Source: Micavibrio_A sp041655955 (GTDB lineage: Bacteria > Pseudomonadota > Alphaproteobacteria > Micavibrionales > Micavibrionaceae). From it: a DNA stretch of 64,000 nucleotides. The notes beneath the pieces are model-generated. The model was not told where the DNA came from, did no database searches, and was given only the letters and a program-made list of their open reading frames with translations. The translations under genes were made by a program, and so were the position numbers. Shown piece by piece: positions 42,577 to 50,572 of the stretch (position 1 is the stretch's first letter; each line of letters opens with the position of its first letter). The DNA lies in the NCBI GenBank assembly GCA_041655955.1, contig JBBAEN010000002.1, forward strand, positions 806,001 to 870,000, read 5' to 3'.

Positions 42577-43160
42577 AGATTTTTGCATCCGTTTTATTCT
42601 CCCTTGTTCTTGTCATGGCGGCTTTCTCTCCCGCCGCCGCGGCCGCGCAGGAAAGCCATTTTCGCGGCATGATCTGGGGCGCCGGGAAAGAGGATGTACG
42701 CCGGTATGAAAAAGCGCTTTTCGATCGCGAGGAAAATGGCAGGCTCTATTTCCTCGAACAGCCCGATAAATACCGCCGCCTCATCGTTTATGAATTCAAG
42801 GACGGGGAATTATGGCGCGGCCAGAGCGCCTACCGCGAGCTGCATGATCCCTCGCCGCAAGCCATCCTCGATCTGTTCGCGCAAAGGCAGGTGGCGCTGG
42901 AGCAGGAGCTTGGCCCGCCGCTGCATGAAGAGATGGTCTGGAAAAACGGGCGTTACAGATATTATCCGCAATTTTGGGGCCGCGCCTTGCGGGACGGTGA
43001 TTTAAGGATCAGGGCCGTGTGGGAAAAAGAGGATAGCCGAATCTGGCTGGAAGTCGGCCATGACGGCATGTTCTATGAGCTTCTTCATGGTGCGGAGCAG
43101 AAATCCATAGCTGCCTTGAAAGAGAATATTCCCCTCTTGCTTTTAAACAATATGGAATAA
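42558..43160 (+). CDS. Exported protein of unknown function between tilS and ftsH
   Basis: A 200-residue protein with a signal peptide (MKIFASVLFSLVLVMAAFSPAAAAAQ). The mature part starts HFRGMIWGAGKEDVRRYEKAL, a pattern of small secreted proteins with a W-x-x-x-x-E-D-V motif, followed by an alpha/beta region rich in aromatic residues (LYFLEQPDKYRRLIVYEF, YRYYPQFWGRAL). I do not recognise a named family. The ATG at 42558 overlaps the tilS end; ATG 42573 (ATGA overlap) is an alternative start and gives a cleaner signal peptide. Position in a division/protease operon suggests an envelope role. Confidence 0.7.
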   Translation: MDWKRMKIFASVLFSLVLVMAAFSPAAAAAQESHFRGMIWGAGKEDVRRYEKALFDREENGRLYFLEQPDKYRRLIVYEFKDGELWRGQSAYRELHDPSPQAILDLFAQRQVALEQELGPPLHEEMVWKNGRYRYYPQFWGRALRDGDLRIRAVWEKEDSRIWLEVGHDGMFYELLHGAEQKSIAALKENIPLLLLNNME

Positions 43161-43285
43161 TTCGCCCCGAAAAAGCCTGAATATAGCATAATATTAAGGA
43201 TGGAAATGGCTTGTTTCCTTGGACAAGGGGGCTATTTCCTCCTACTATCCGGCTTGATTTATTGATGATGTAAGGAAGTGAACGC

Positions 43286-45190
43286 GTGAACGGTTTTGGT
43301 CGCAATCTGATGTTCTGGCTCGCCATCGGCTTTATGATGGTTTTTCTTTTTAACGTGTTTCAGGCGAATCCCCCGTCCGGCGTATCGGGCCGTGCGGAAA
43401 CGATGGCCTATAGCGATTTCATGGCCGAGGCGCGGGCGGGACGCGTATCCGATGTGACAATCAAGGGGCAGGAAGTTTCCGGTCACCTGACATCCGGCGG
43501 CGGCGTGTTCAAGGCGCGCATCCCGCAAAATGAAAATGTCGTCGAACGGCTTGACGGAACGGGCGTAAAAATCACGGCGGAAGCCGAAGACCCGGAAAAA
43601 ATCAGCGCCATGGGGATTCTGATTTCGTGGTTCCCGATGCTGCTCCTCATCGGCGTGTGGATTTTCTTCATGCGCCAGATGCAGGGCAAGGGCGGCGGCG
43701 GCGCGATGGGCTTCGGCAAATCCCGCGCGCGGCTTCTGACCGAAAAACATGGCCGCGTGACGTTCGAGGATGTTGCGGGGATTGACGAAGCGAAGGTCGA
43801 GCTTCAGGAAATCGTAGAATTCCTGAAAGACCCGCAAAAATTCCAGCGCCTTGGCGGGAAGATTCCCAAAGGCGCGCTTCTGGTCGGCCCTCCGGGGACG
43901 GGGAAGACTCTGACCGCCCGTGCGGTCGCGGGGGAGGCGAACGTGCCTTTCTTCACCATTTCCGGCTCTGACTTTGTCGAGATGTTCGTCGGCGTCGGCG
44001 CGAGCCGCGTCCGCGATATGTTCGAACAGGCGAAACGCAGCGCGCCCTGCATTATCTTTATCGACGAAATTGACGCTGTCGGGCGTCACCGCGGCGCCGG
44101 GCTTGGCGGCGGGAATGACGAGCGCGAACAAACGCTCAACCAGCTCCTCGTCGAAATGGACGGGTTCGAGGCGAATGAAGGTGTTATCCTGATTGCCGCC
44201 ACCAACCGTCCCGACGTTCTTGATCCGGCCCTTTTGCGTCCCGGCCGTTTCGACCGCCAGATTGTCGTGCCTTTGCCGGACGTCAAGGGCCGCGAGAAGA
44301 TTCTCTCCGTCCATATGAAAAAAGTACCGCTGGCGCAAAATGTCGTTCCATTGGTTCTGGCCCGCGGTACGCCGGGATTTTCGGGCGCGGATCTTGCCAA
44401 CCTCGTGAATGAAGCCGCGTTATTGGCGGCCCGCCGCGGCAAGCGTGTTGTCAGCATGCAGGAATTTGAAGACGCCAAGGACAAGGTGATGATGGGCGCC
44501 GAGCGCAAATCCATGGTGATGACGGAAGAAGAGAAAAAACTCACCGCCTATCACGAGGCGGGCCACGCCGTCGTCGCCATCCATGAGGAAGAATCAGACC
44601 CGATCCATAAAGCCACCATCATTCCGCGCGGGCGCGCGCTCGGCATGGTGATGCGCCTTCCCGAAGGCGACCGCATTTCCGTTTCCAAGGCAAAATTAAA
44701 AGCCGACCTTGCCGTGGCGATGGGCGGGCGGATTGCCGAGGAGATTATCTTCGGCCCTGAAAAAGTAACGACGGGCGCGTCGTCCGACATCCGCATGGCG
44801 ACCGAAATGGCGCGCCGCATGGTGACGGAATGGGGCATGTCCGACAAGCTCGGCCCGATTCTATACGGCTCCAATCAGGAAGAAGTCTTTTTGGGCCATT
44901 CCGTGACGCAATCGAAAAACCTGTCCGACGACACGGCGGCGATCATCGACGCGGAAATCAAGCAGATCGTCCAGAACGCCTATGCCCGCGCGACAGAAGT
45001 GCTGACGACCCATATCGAAGAACTTCACGCCGTCGCCAAGGCATTGCTGGAATATGAAATGCTGACGGGCGACGAGATTAAGGGATTGCTCCGCGGCGAG
45101 CCGATTATCCGCGATGTAAGCGACGAGCCTGTTCCTTCCGGAACGCGTTCATCCGTTCCGTCAACAGCCGACTTCCCGGTGCAGGCGTAA
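43286..45190 (+). CDS. ftsH: ATP-dependent zinc metalloprotease FtsH
   Basis: A 634-residue inner-membrane AAA protease. Two membrane segments (about 7-25 and 110-130) bracket a periplasmic domain. The AAA module has Walker A GPPGTGKT, Walker B IIFIDEIDAVG, the pore motif ISGSDFVEMFVG and the second region of homology (AATNRPDVLDPALLRPGRFD). The protease part has HEAGH with a downstream Asp. GTG start 43286 has AAGGAAG at 43272-43278. FtsH removes misassembled membrane proteins and regulates LpxC or heat-shock factors in other bacteria. Confidence 0.96.
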   Translation: MNGFGRNLMFWLAIGFMMVFLFNVFQANPPSGVSGRAETMAYSDFMAEARAGRVSDVTIKGQEVSGHLTSGGGVFKARIPQNENVVERLDGTGVKITAEAEDPEKISAMGILISWFPMLLLIGVWIFFMRQMQGKGGGGAMGFGKSRARLLTEKHGRVTFEDVAGIDEAKVELQEIVEFLKDPQKFQRLGGKIPKGALLVGPPGTGKTLTARAVAGEANVPFFTISGSDFVEMFVGVGASRVRDMFEQAKRSAPCIIFIDEIDAVGRHRGAGLGGGNDEREQTLNQLLVEMDGFEANEGVILIAATNRPDVLDPALLRPGRFDRQIVVPLPDVKGREKILSVHMKKVPLAQNVVPLVLARGTPGFSGADLANLVNEAALLAARRGKRVVSMQEFEDAKDKVMMGAERKSMVMTEEEKKLTAYHEAGHAVVAIHEEESDPIHKATIIPRGRALGMVMRLPEGDRISVSKAKLKADLAVAMGGRIAEEIIFGPEKVTTGASSDIRMATEMARRMVTEWGMSDKLGPILYGSNQEEVFLGHSVTQSKNLSDDTAAIIDAEIKQIVQNAYARATEVLTTHIEELHAVAKALLEYEMLTGDEIKGLLRGEPIIRDVSDEPVPSGTRSSVPSTADFPVQA

Positions 45191-45806
45191 GCGATCTTCC
45201 TTACCCGATAGCATTGTTGTAAGGCATGAATGCAGAAAAAGACATGGTGAGGGGGCCATATCTTTTTCCGCCGTTTGGTCGTAGAAGAGAGAGGAACTAT
45301 CCAGAAAAAAGCGCCGCCGGATTATTTTGTCCAGACGATTCGTCTTCCTGAAACGGTGCAGCGTATAATGGTTTTTTTCGACCAGCTAATCTTGTTATTG
45401 CGTTTCATCTTGTTTTCTTTCCGGTGGAATAGTGTTTTTATTGAAGGGCGCGGCTTTGAGCCTTGAGGCGCTGAGCCACAGGCGCCGGCGGTATTGAAGG
45501 GTGCGGCGGGCCTGCATGGCGGGCAAAGTGTGAACGCAGTGTTGGCATCGTAATATCTCCCATAATTCCGGCGTATAATGTCCCGTTCGCAAAAACGGCA
45601 TTTGCGCTCTTTATTCTTGTTTATCTCTGAGATAGCGGCGGGCCTGCGCCCTATGATATCTCCCCGTCTATTTTTTATTTATCGTTAACCTATAAGTAAC
45701 TTATTGGCCGGCGGATGTCAACGAAAAACGAAGTGGAGCCATGCATATAAGTCATGGCTGAAGAGGCGCGATAATCCGGTTGGCGCTTGGGGGCGGGCCG
45801 GATTGA
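45191..45806. other. 616-bp intergenic region without a convincing gene
   Basis: No open frame here has a ribosome site and a plausible protein. A small plus-strand reading (45275-45466) begins at TTG without a ribosome site. On the minus strand an uninterrupted frame (about 45690-45322) contains two CxxC pairs but no start codon. The segment 45661-45720 is A+T-rich and could carry a promoter. Confidence 0.5.
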
Positions 45807-46232
45807 TCAGGGCGCGCGCACGCGATGATCGATGACGACCTGATCGAGAAGGGCGGTGCTGATATCTTTCAGGGCATTGAGGTAAAGTTGCGCATAGCTG
45901 CGTTTGATATGATGCGCCTGTTCGGTCGTGCTGCCTGTGATGGAACGGTAATCCGTCCATTGTTCTTCCATGTCGATAGTGAGGGACGACTTATGGGCGA
46001 GGGCCTGAATGTCGGCTTTCAGGAAAGAATCAAAAGCCTCGACCGAACCGAAATAGGTTTCGATATAATCGACCATATGATTGCAGGCGATGGCATAACA
46101 TGAATTGAATGTTTCATGGATTCCGGTTGCCGCGGTGAAGGGGGTATAGAGGCTTCCTTCGTTCAGGGCCTCGTCCATTGAATCAATATGAAACCCAATT
46201 TTGAATTGCCAGTCGGGCGGTATTAACTGCAT
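45807..46232 (-). CDS. Hypothetical protein, all-helical
   Basis: A 141-residue protein with no signal peptide or membrane segment. It appears mainly alpha-helical, with several His and Tyr residues (YAIACNHMVDYIETYFGS, QAHHIKRSYAQLYL). I do not recognise a family. The His-containing helices could bind metal or be an AB-hydrolase-free phasin-like protein; length and Ala content resemble phasin-family regulators, but this is weak. It is antisense to and divergent from glmM (105 bp apart). Start ATG 46232, no clear ribosome site. Confidence 0.55.
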   Translation of the reverse strand: MQLIPPDWQFKIGFHIDSMDEALNEGSLYTPFTAATGIHETFNSCYAIACNHMVDYIETYFGSVEAFDSFLKADIQALAHKSSLTIDMEEQWTDYRSITGSTTEQAHHIKRSYAQLYLNALKDISTALLDQVVIDHRVRAP

Positions 46233-46337
46233 AGTGTGCTACTTTCATTTTGAGGGAGTTATAGGCGAGGATTTATATTATGTCAATTTTAATTCCCCCT
46301 CTGGTCACCAAATGGTTAATGCTTTAGAATCAGCAAC

Positions 46338-47702
46338 ATGAGTCAGTCCCGCAATTATTTCGGCACGGATGGTATCCGTGGTATGGCCAATATTCCCCCG
46401 ATGACGGCGGATATGGCGCTGCGCGTGGCGCAGGCAACGGCCTATGTGCTGCGCGCGCATCAGCAAGGCAATGTGATGAATCGCGTCGTTATCGGCAAGG
46501 ATACGCGCCTTTCCGGCTATATGCTGGAACAGGCGATGGCCGCCGGTTTCGTATCCATGGGGATGGAGGTCATCTTTACCGGCCCCGTTCCGACGCCGGC
46601 GATTGCCATGCTGACGCGGTCTTTGCGCGCCGATGCCGGGGTCATGATTTCCGCGTCCCACAACCCCTATCAGGATAACGGGATCAAGCTGTTCGGCAGC
46701 GACGGCTATAAGCTCTCCGATGCGCTGGAGATGGAGATCGAAGCCGCGATGGAAATGGATCAAACGGAAATCCTTCCCGCCGCCGATTTGATTGGCCGCG
46801 CATGGCGGATGGAGGACGCGGGCGGGCGCTATATCGAGTTTTTGAAAGGCGCGCTTGCGAAAGGCGAAAGCCTTGCGGGATTGAAAATCGTCGTCGATTG
46901 CGCCAACGGCGCCGCCTATAAGGTCGCCCCGCAAATTTTGTGGGAGCTTGAAGCGGACGTCATTGCCATGGGCGACCGCCCCAATGGCCGCAATATCAAT
47001 GATAAATGCGGCGCGACCGATGTTGCGGCGCTACAGGCAAGGGTGCTTGAAGAAAAAGCCCATATCGGGATTGCGCTCGATGGAGATGCCGACCGTCTTA
47101 TCGTCGTCGATGAAAAAGGCGCGAAAATAGACGGCGACCAGATTATGGCGCTTCTCGCGCTTGATATGAAAGAGCGCGGCGCGCTCGCGAACGGCGCCGT
47201 CGTTGCAACCGTCATGTCCAATCTGGGGCTTGAGCGTTTTCTCGGCGCGAAGAATATCAAGCTTGAGCGCACATCCGTCGGCGACCGCTATGTGGTCGAG
47301 CGGATGCGCGGGGGCGCGTTCAATCTCGGCGGCGAACAATCGGGCCATGTCGTCATGGCGGATTTCGGGACGACGGGGGACGGGCTGCTGGCGGCGATAC
47401 AGGTGCTTTCCATCGTCAAGCGCGGCGGCAAGAGCGCGTCGGAAACATGCAGGCTTTTCACGCCGATGCCGCAAATATTACAAAATGTGAGATATCAGCG
47501 CGGACAGGCGCCGCTGGAGGATAGCGGCGTTCAAAAGGCCATTGGCGAGGCGCAAAAAACCTTGGCGGAGAATGGCCGGATTCTTATCCGTAAATCGGGA
47601 ACCGAGCCTTTGATCCGTGTGATGGTCGAAGGGGACAATGAACAGGTGATCGAAAAAATCGCGGGCGAGCTTTGCGCTGTCATCGAAAGGGCAAGTGCAT
47701 GA
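46338..47702 (+). CDS. glmM: Phosphoglucosamine mutase
   Basis: A 454-residue alpha-D-phosphohexomutase. N-terminal FGTDGIRGMAN, the phosphoserine loop ISASHNPYQDNGIK (active Ser in SASHNP), the metal loop ALDGDADRLI, sugar-binding GGEQSGH and the phosphate site RKSGTEPLIRVM are all intact. It converts glucosamine-6-phosphate to glucosamine-1-phosphate for UDP-GlcNAc, the precursor of peptidoglycan and lipopolysaccharide. It lies downstream of ftsH as in other Alphaproteobacteria; folP, often between them, is absent. Confidence 0.96.
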   Translation: MSQSRNYFGTDGIRGMANIPPMTADMALRVAQATAYVLRAHQQGNVMNRVVIGKDTRLSGYMLEQAMAAGFVSMGMEVIFTGPVPTPAIAMLTRSLRADAGVMISASHNPYQDNGIKLFGSDGYKLSDALEMEIEAAMEMDQTEILPAADLIGRAWRMEDAGGRYIEFLKGALAKGESLAGLKIVVDCANGAAYKVAPQILWELEADVIAMGDRPNGRNINDKCGATDVAALQARVLEEKAHIGIALDGDADRLIVVDEKGAKIDGDQIMALLALDMKERGALANGAVVATVMSNLGLERFLGAKNIKLERTSVGDRYVVERMRGGAFNLGGEQSGHVVMADFGTTGDGLLAAIQVLSIVKRGGKSASETCRLFTPMPQILQNVRYQRGQAPLEDSGVQKAIGEAQKTLAENGRILIRKSGTEPLIRVMVEGDNEQVIEKIAGELCAVIERASA

Positions 47703-48265
47703 AGAAAATAACGGGCGGTAATTTTGGCGTGCGTTTTTACCGGCGCGGTGTGGCAAGAACCGCAACCAGGGCGGCGGCGAATAATGCCGTCCCGCCAGTG
47801 GCCGCAACCATGCCGGGGGAAAAACAGGAGAGCGTAAAGCTCGCCATGTTGTGGGAGCGCGTTGTCGGCTTTGCGAAAGAACAGGCAGCGGCGCAAGATA
47901 ACGGTCACAAGACGGCGGCGGCAAGCATTGATGCTGCGCCCATGGCGGTTCCTGCGGACAATCATATGCGGCAAGCCTTGCCGGAACCGGAAAAGAAAGC
48001 GCGGGGCCTTGAAGCAAGGCTGCACCGAGCGGCGGAAGCGGGGGACTCTCCTGCCATCCGCCTGTTGGTGATGGAGGGCGCCGATCTGGATGCGCGTGAT
48101 GCGCAAGGCCGTACCGCCCTGAACATCGCCACGCAACATAATCATACGCAGGCCATCAAAACCTTGCTTGCAGCGCGGGAAATGCGGCGCATGGCCGCGC
48201 ATGGTGAGCTGCCCGACACGGGTTTTTTCAGGAAATTTAAAAAATCAGGCACTGACTCCCCTTAA
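47699..48265 (+). CDS. Ankyrin-repeat protein
   Basis: A 188-residue protein from ATG 47699, which overlaps the glmM stop (ATGA). The first 100 residues are low-complexity and basic, rich in Ala. The C-terminal part carries about two ankyrin repeats (LEARLHRAAEAGDSPAIRLL, GADLDARDAQGRTALNIA, HNHTQAIKTLLA). Ankyrin repeats mediate protein contacts. No signal peptide, so cytoplasmic. The partner is unknown. Translational coupling to glmM is visible, but a functional link is not established. Confidence 0.75.
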   Translation: MKKITGGNFGVRFYRRGVARTATRAAANNAVPPVAATMPGEKQESVKLAMLWERVVGFAKEQAAAQDNGHKTAAASIDAAPMAVPADNHMRQALPEPEKKARGLEARLHRAAEAGDSPAIRLLVMEGADLDARDAQGRTALNIATQHNHTQAIKTLLAAREMRRMAAHGELPDTGFFRKFKKSGTDSP

Positions 48266-48298
48266 AACATCATTATATTTCAGCCTGTTGCGCGTTTA

Positions 48299-48327
48299 TT
48301 GACGTAATGGCGGGGCTTCGCTACTGT
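48299..48327 (+). promoter_or_regulatory. Candidate sigma70-type promoter
   Basis: TTGACG (48299-48304) and TACTGT (48322-48327) spaced by 17 nt lie 37 nt before the start of the hypothetical gene at 48364. Gene spacing allows a promoter here. Confidence 0.45.
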
Positions 48328-48363
48328 GCCGCTACTGATAACCGAACCGCAATATGGTGTTGA

Positions 48364-49089
48364 ATGCGTATCTCTTCCAAAACCCCCTCCAAGGGGACTG
48401 CCCAAAAAGCTTTTACCGTGAACAGCATTGCCTCGCTGACCCGCGAACTGCCGCCTGCCATTTTGAAAAGAGTGCGGGAGATAGAGCGGATTGCGCAAGA
48501 AGCCCTGCCGCTGACGCCTGTTGAGGGCTGCAAGAAAGGGAAGACGTATTTCCTTGAGGATAAAGGCGTCGTTCGCTGCGTTGGAAAAGACGTCATGGCC
48601 ATTGCGGGTATGGGGGAAATCAAGACGACATCCTTTGAAAGCGTTTCCATACGCAATACGGCGCGCTATTCATTGACGGAAGACAAGCTCCGCCAGGCCC
48701 GTGTGCGGGAGCTGATGACCGAAGAGCAGATAAACTCTATTATCGACGTTCTGGAGCGCGGGGAAACCATCGTAAGGCCCGCAGGCAATCCAAGCGCCCG
48801 CAAGCTCTTCATGGAAACCTTGGCAAACAGCAGCAATCCCTATGTCCTCGCCCAAATCGCGACGCGTGTTTTCGGCGAAGAGAAGGACGTGACGAATATG
48901 GGCTATACCTATATCGATCAGGGCAATAAGGCGCTTGATATACTCGCGGCGGAATATGCCGTCGTTATGAAAGCGGATCACAAGGAAGCCAGACTGATTA
49001 TGGCCACCGCCGCCGGCAAGCCGGGAATTGACGAATTATCGGGGTTCGGCACCGGTTTTTCCCCCTATGACGCCCTTACCGTAAAATAA
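48364..49089 (+). CDS. Hypothetical cytoplasmic protein
   Basis: A 241-residue protein without signal peptide or membrane segments. The N-terminus is Ser/Thr/Lys-rich; then an alpha/beta region (VREIERIAQEALPLTPVEG, GKTYFLEDKGVVRCVGKDV) and a mostly helical C-terminal half (LRQARVRELMTEEQINSII, NPYVLAQIATRVFGEE). I recognise no family. It lies between the ankyrin gene and purA, with its own candidate promoter. Codon use resembles that of its neighbours, so it is probably native. Confidence 0.6.
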   Translation: MRISSKTPSKGTAQKAFTVNSIASLTRELPPAILKRVREIERIAQEALPLTPVEGCKKGKTYFLEDKGVVRCVGKDVMAIAGMGEIKTTSFESVSIRNTARYSLTEDKLRQARVRELMTEEQINSIIDVLERGETIVRPAGNPSARKLFMETLANSSNPYVLAQIATRVFGEEKDVTNMGYTYIDQGNKALDILAAEYAVVMKADHKEARLIMATAAGKPGIDELSGFGTGFSPYDALTVK

Positions 49090-49178
49090 ACAAAGCCGTC
49101 CGCCCTATAAGCCTTGCGGGCCGCGTGTTCTTCTTCTAAGACATGAAAGGAAAAAGAACAGGCTTTTGGAGGTTTCTT

Positions 49179-50471
49179 ATGGCAAATGTAACGGTTGTCG
49201 GTTCCCAATGGGGCGATGAGGGCAAGGGTAAGATCGTCGACTGGCTTTCCAGCCGCGCCGATGTGGTCGTGCGGTTTCAGGGCGGCCATAATGCGGGCCA
49301 TACGCTCGTCATTGACGGCGTGACCTATAAACTCTCCCTTCTTCCGTCCGGTATCGTCCGCAAAGGCAAGCTTTCCATTCTTGGCAACGGCGTCGTCATC
49401 GATCCGTGGGCGTTCCTCGCCGAAATTGAACGTGTCGGCGCGCAAGGTGTTGAAATTTCCCCTGAAAACCTGATGATCGCGGAAAATGCGGCCCTTATCC
49501 TGCCGCTCCACGGCGATATTGACAGGGCGATCGAGGCCGCGCGCGGCGACAAGAAAATCGGCACGACGGGGCGCGGCATCGGCCCGTGCTATCAGGACAA
49601 GGTTGCGCGGCGCGGCTTGCGCGTGTGCGATCTGGCCCATGCGGACAGCGTCAAGGAAAAGCTTGAAACGCTTGTCGCCTATAACAATGCGCTGATGCGC
49701 GGTTTTGGGTGGGATGAAGTCAGCAGCGCGGAAACCTATGACAAGCTGATGCGGATTGCCGATCAAATCCTGCCCTATGCCGGCGTCGTCTGGAAAAGGC
49801 TCGAAGAAGCGCGCTTCAAAGGCGAAAAAGTTCTTTTTGAAGGGGCGCAGGGGCATATGCTCGATGTCGATCACGGAACCTATCCTTATGTCACCTCGTC
49901 CAATATCGTCGCGGCGCAGGCGGCGACAGGTTCCGGCATCGGGCCGCGCCATATCGGCTATGTCCTTGGTATTACAAAGGCTTATACGACCCGCGTCGGA
50001 GCAGGGCCGTTCCCGACGGAACTGCATGATGAAACAGGCGATCTTATCGGCCAGCGCGGCCATGAATTCGGAACGGTGACGGGCCGGAAGCGCCGTTGCG
50101 GCTGGTTCGACGCCGTCGCCGTCCGGCAGGCGGTGAAAACGGGCGGGATTGACGGCATTGCCCTGACGAAGCTCGATGTGCTTGACGGGTTTGACGAACT
50201 TAAAATCTGTGTGGGGTATGAACTTGACGGCGCGCGCCTGGATTATCTTCCGGCATCACAGATCGAACAGGCCGCCGTGAAGCCTGTTTACCGGACTGTT
50301 CCGGGATGGAAGGACAGCACGCAAGGGGCGCGGAGCTGGGCGGAGTTGAACGCGGCGGCTATAAAATACATAAAACTGGTCGAAGAGCTGATCGAAGCGC
50401 CCGTAACCTTGCTCTCCACCAGCCCCGATCGCGACGACACAATCCTGATGCAAGACCCGTTTTTCAGCTAA
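49179..50471 (+). CDS. purA: Adenylosuccinate synthetase
   Basis: A 430-residue GTP-dependent synthetase, first step from IMP to AMP. Start ATG 49179 has GGAGG 7 nt upstream; a longer reading from 49143 lacks one. The glycine-rich loop VVGSQWGDEGKGKIVDWL, the catalytic GGHNAGHT, TTGRGIGPCYQDKVAR and the substrate loop FPTELHDETGDLIGQRGHEFGT are all typical. Length is standard. Confidence 0.96.
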   Translation: MANVTVVGSQWGDEGKGKIVDWLSSRADVVVRFQGGHNAGHTLVIDGVTYKLSLLPSGIVRKGKLSILGNGVVIDPWAFLAEIERVGAQGVEISPENLMIAENAALILPLHGDIDRAIEAARGDKKIGTTGRGIGPCYQDKVARRGLRVCDLAHADSVKEKLETLVAYNNALMRGFGWDEVSSAETYDKLMRIADQILPYAGVVWKRLEEARFKGEKVLFEGAQGHMLDVDHGTYPYVTSSNIVAAQAATGSGIGPRHIGYVLGITKAYTTRVGAGPFPTELHDETGDLIGQRGHEFGTVTGRKRRCGWFDAVAVRQAVKTGGIDGIALTKLDVLDGFDELKICVGYELDGARLDYLPASQIEQAAVKPVYRTVPGWKDSTQGARSWAELNAAAIKYIKLVEELIEAPVTLLSTSPDRDDTILMQDPFFS

Positions 50472-50572
50472 GTTTCAGCCTTGACTGGATTTTTACCGTA
50501 ATCTGTTTAGAATAGGTTAAGCCTCTTCAGGCATTCTGTATGCTTTAACTATTCTATCGGATTGCAACGCCA

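Noticed and set aside
43259..44338. Long antisense frame over ftsH (359 codons)
   Set aside because: Shadow of the high-GC third-position pattern of ftsH. No motifs of its own.
45275..45466. Short plus-strand reading frame of 63 codons after ftsH
   Set aside because: TTG start without ribosome site, odd composition, overlaps the frame above on the other strand.
45322..45690. Minus-strand frame with two CxxC pairs like a zinc ribbon
   Set aside because: No ATG, GTG or TTG start upstream of the cysteines and no ribosome site. The C-terminal part is low in recognisable motifs. Possibly a remnant, but not supportable as a gene.
49065..50063. Long antisense frame over purA (332 codons)
   Set aside because: Shadow frame with no recognisable protein features.
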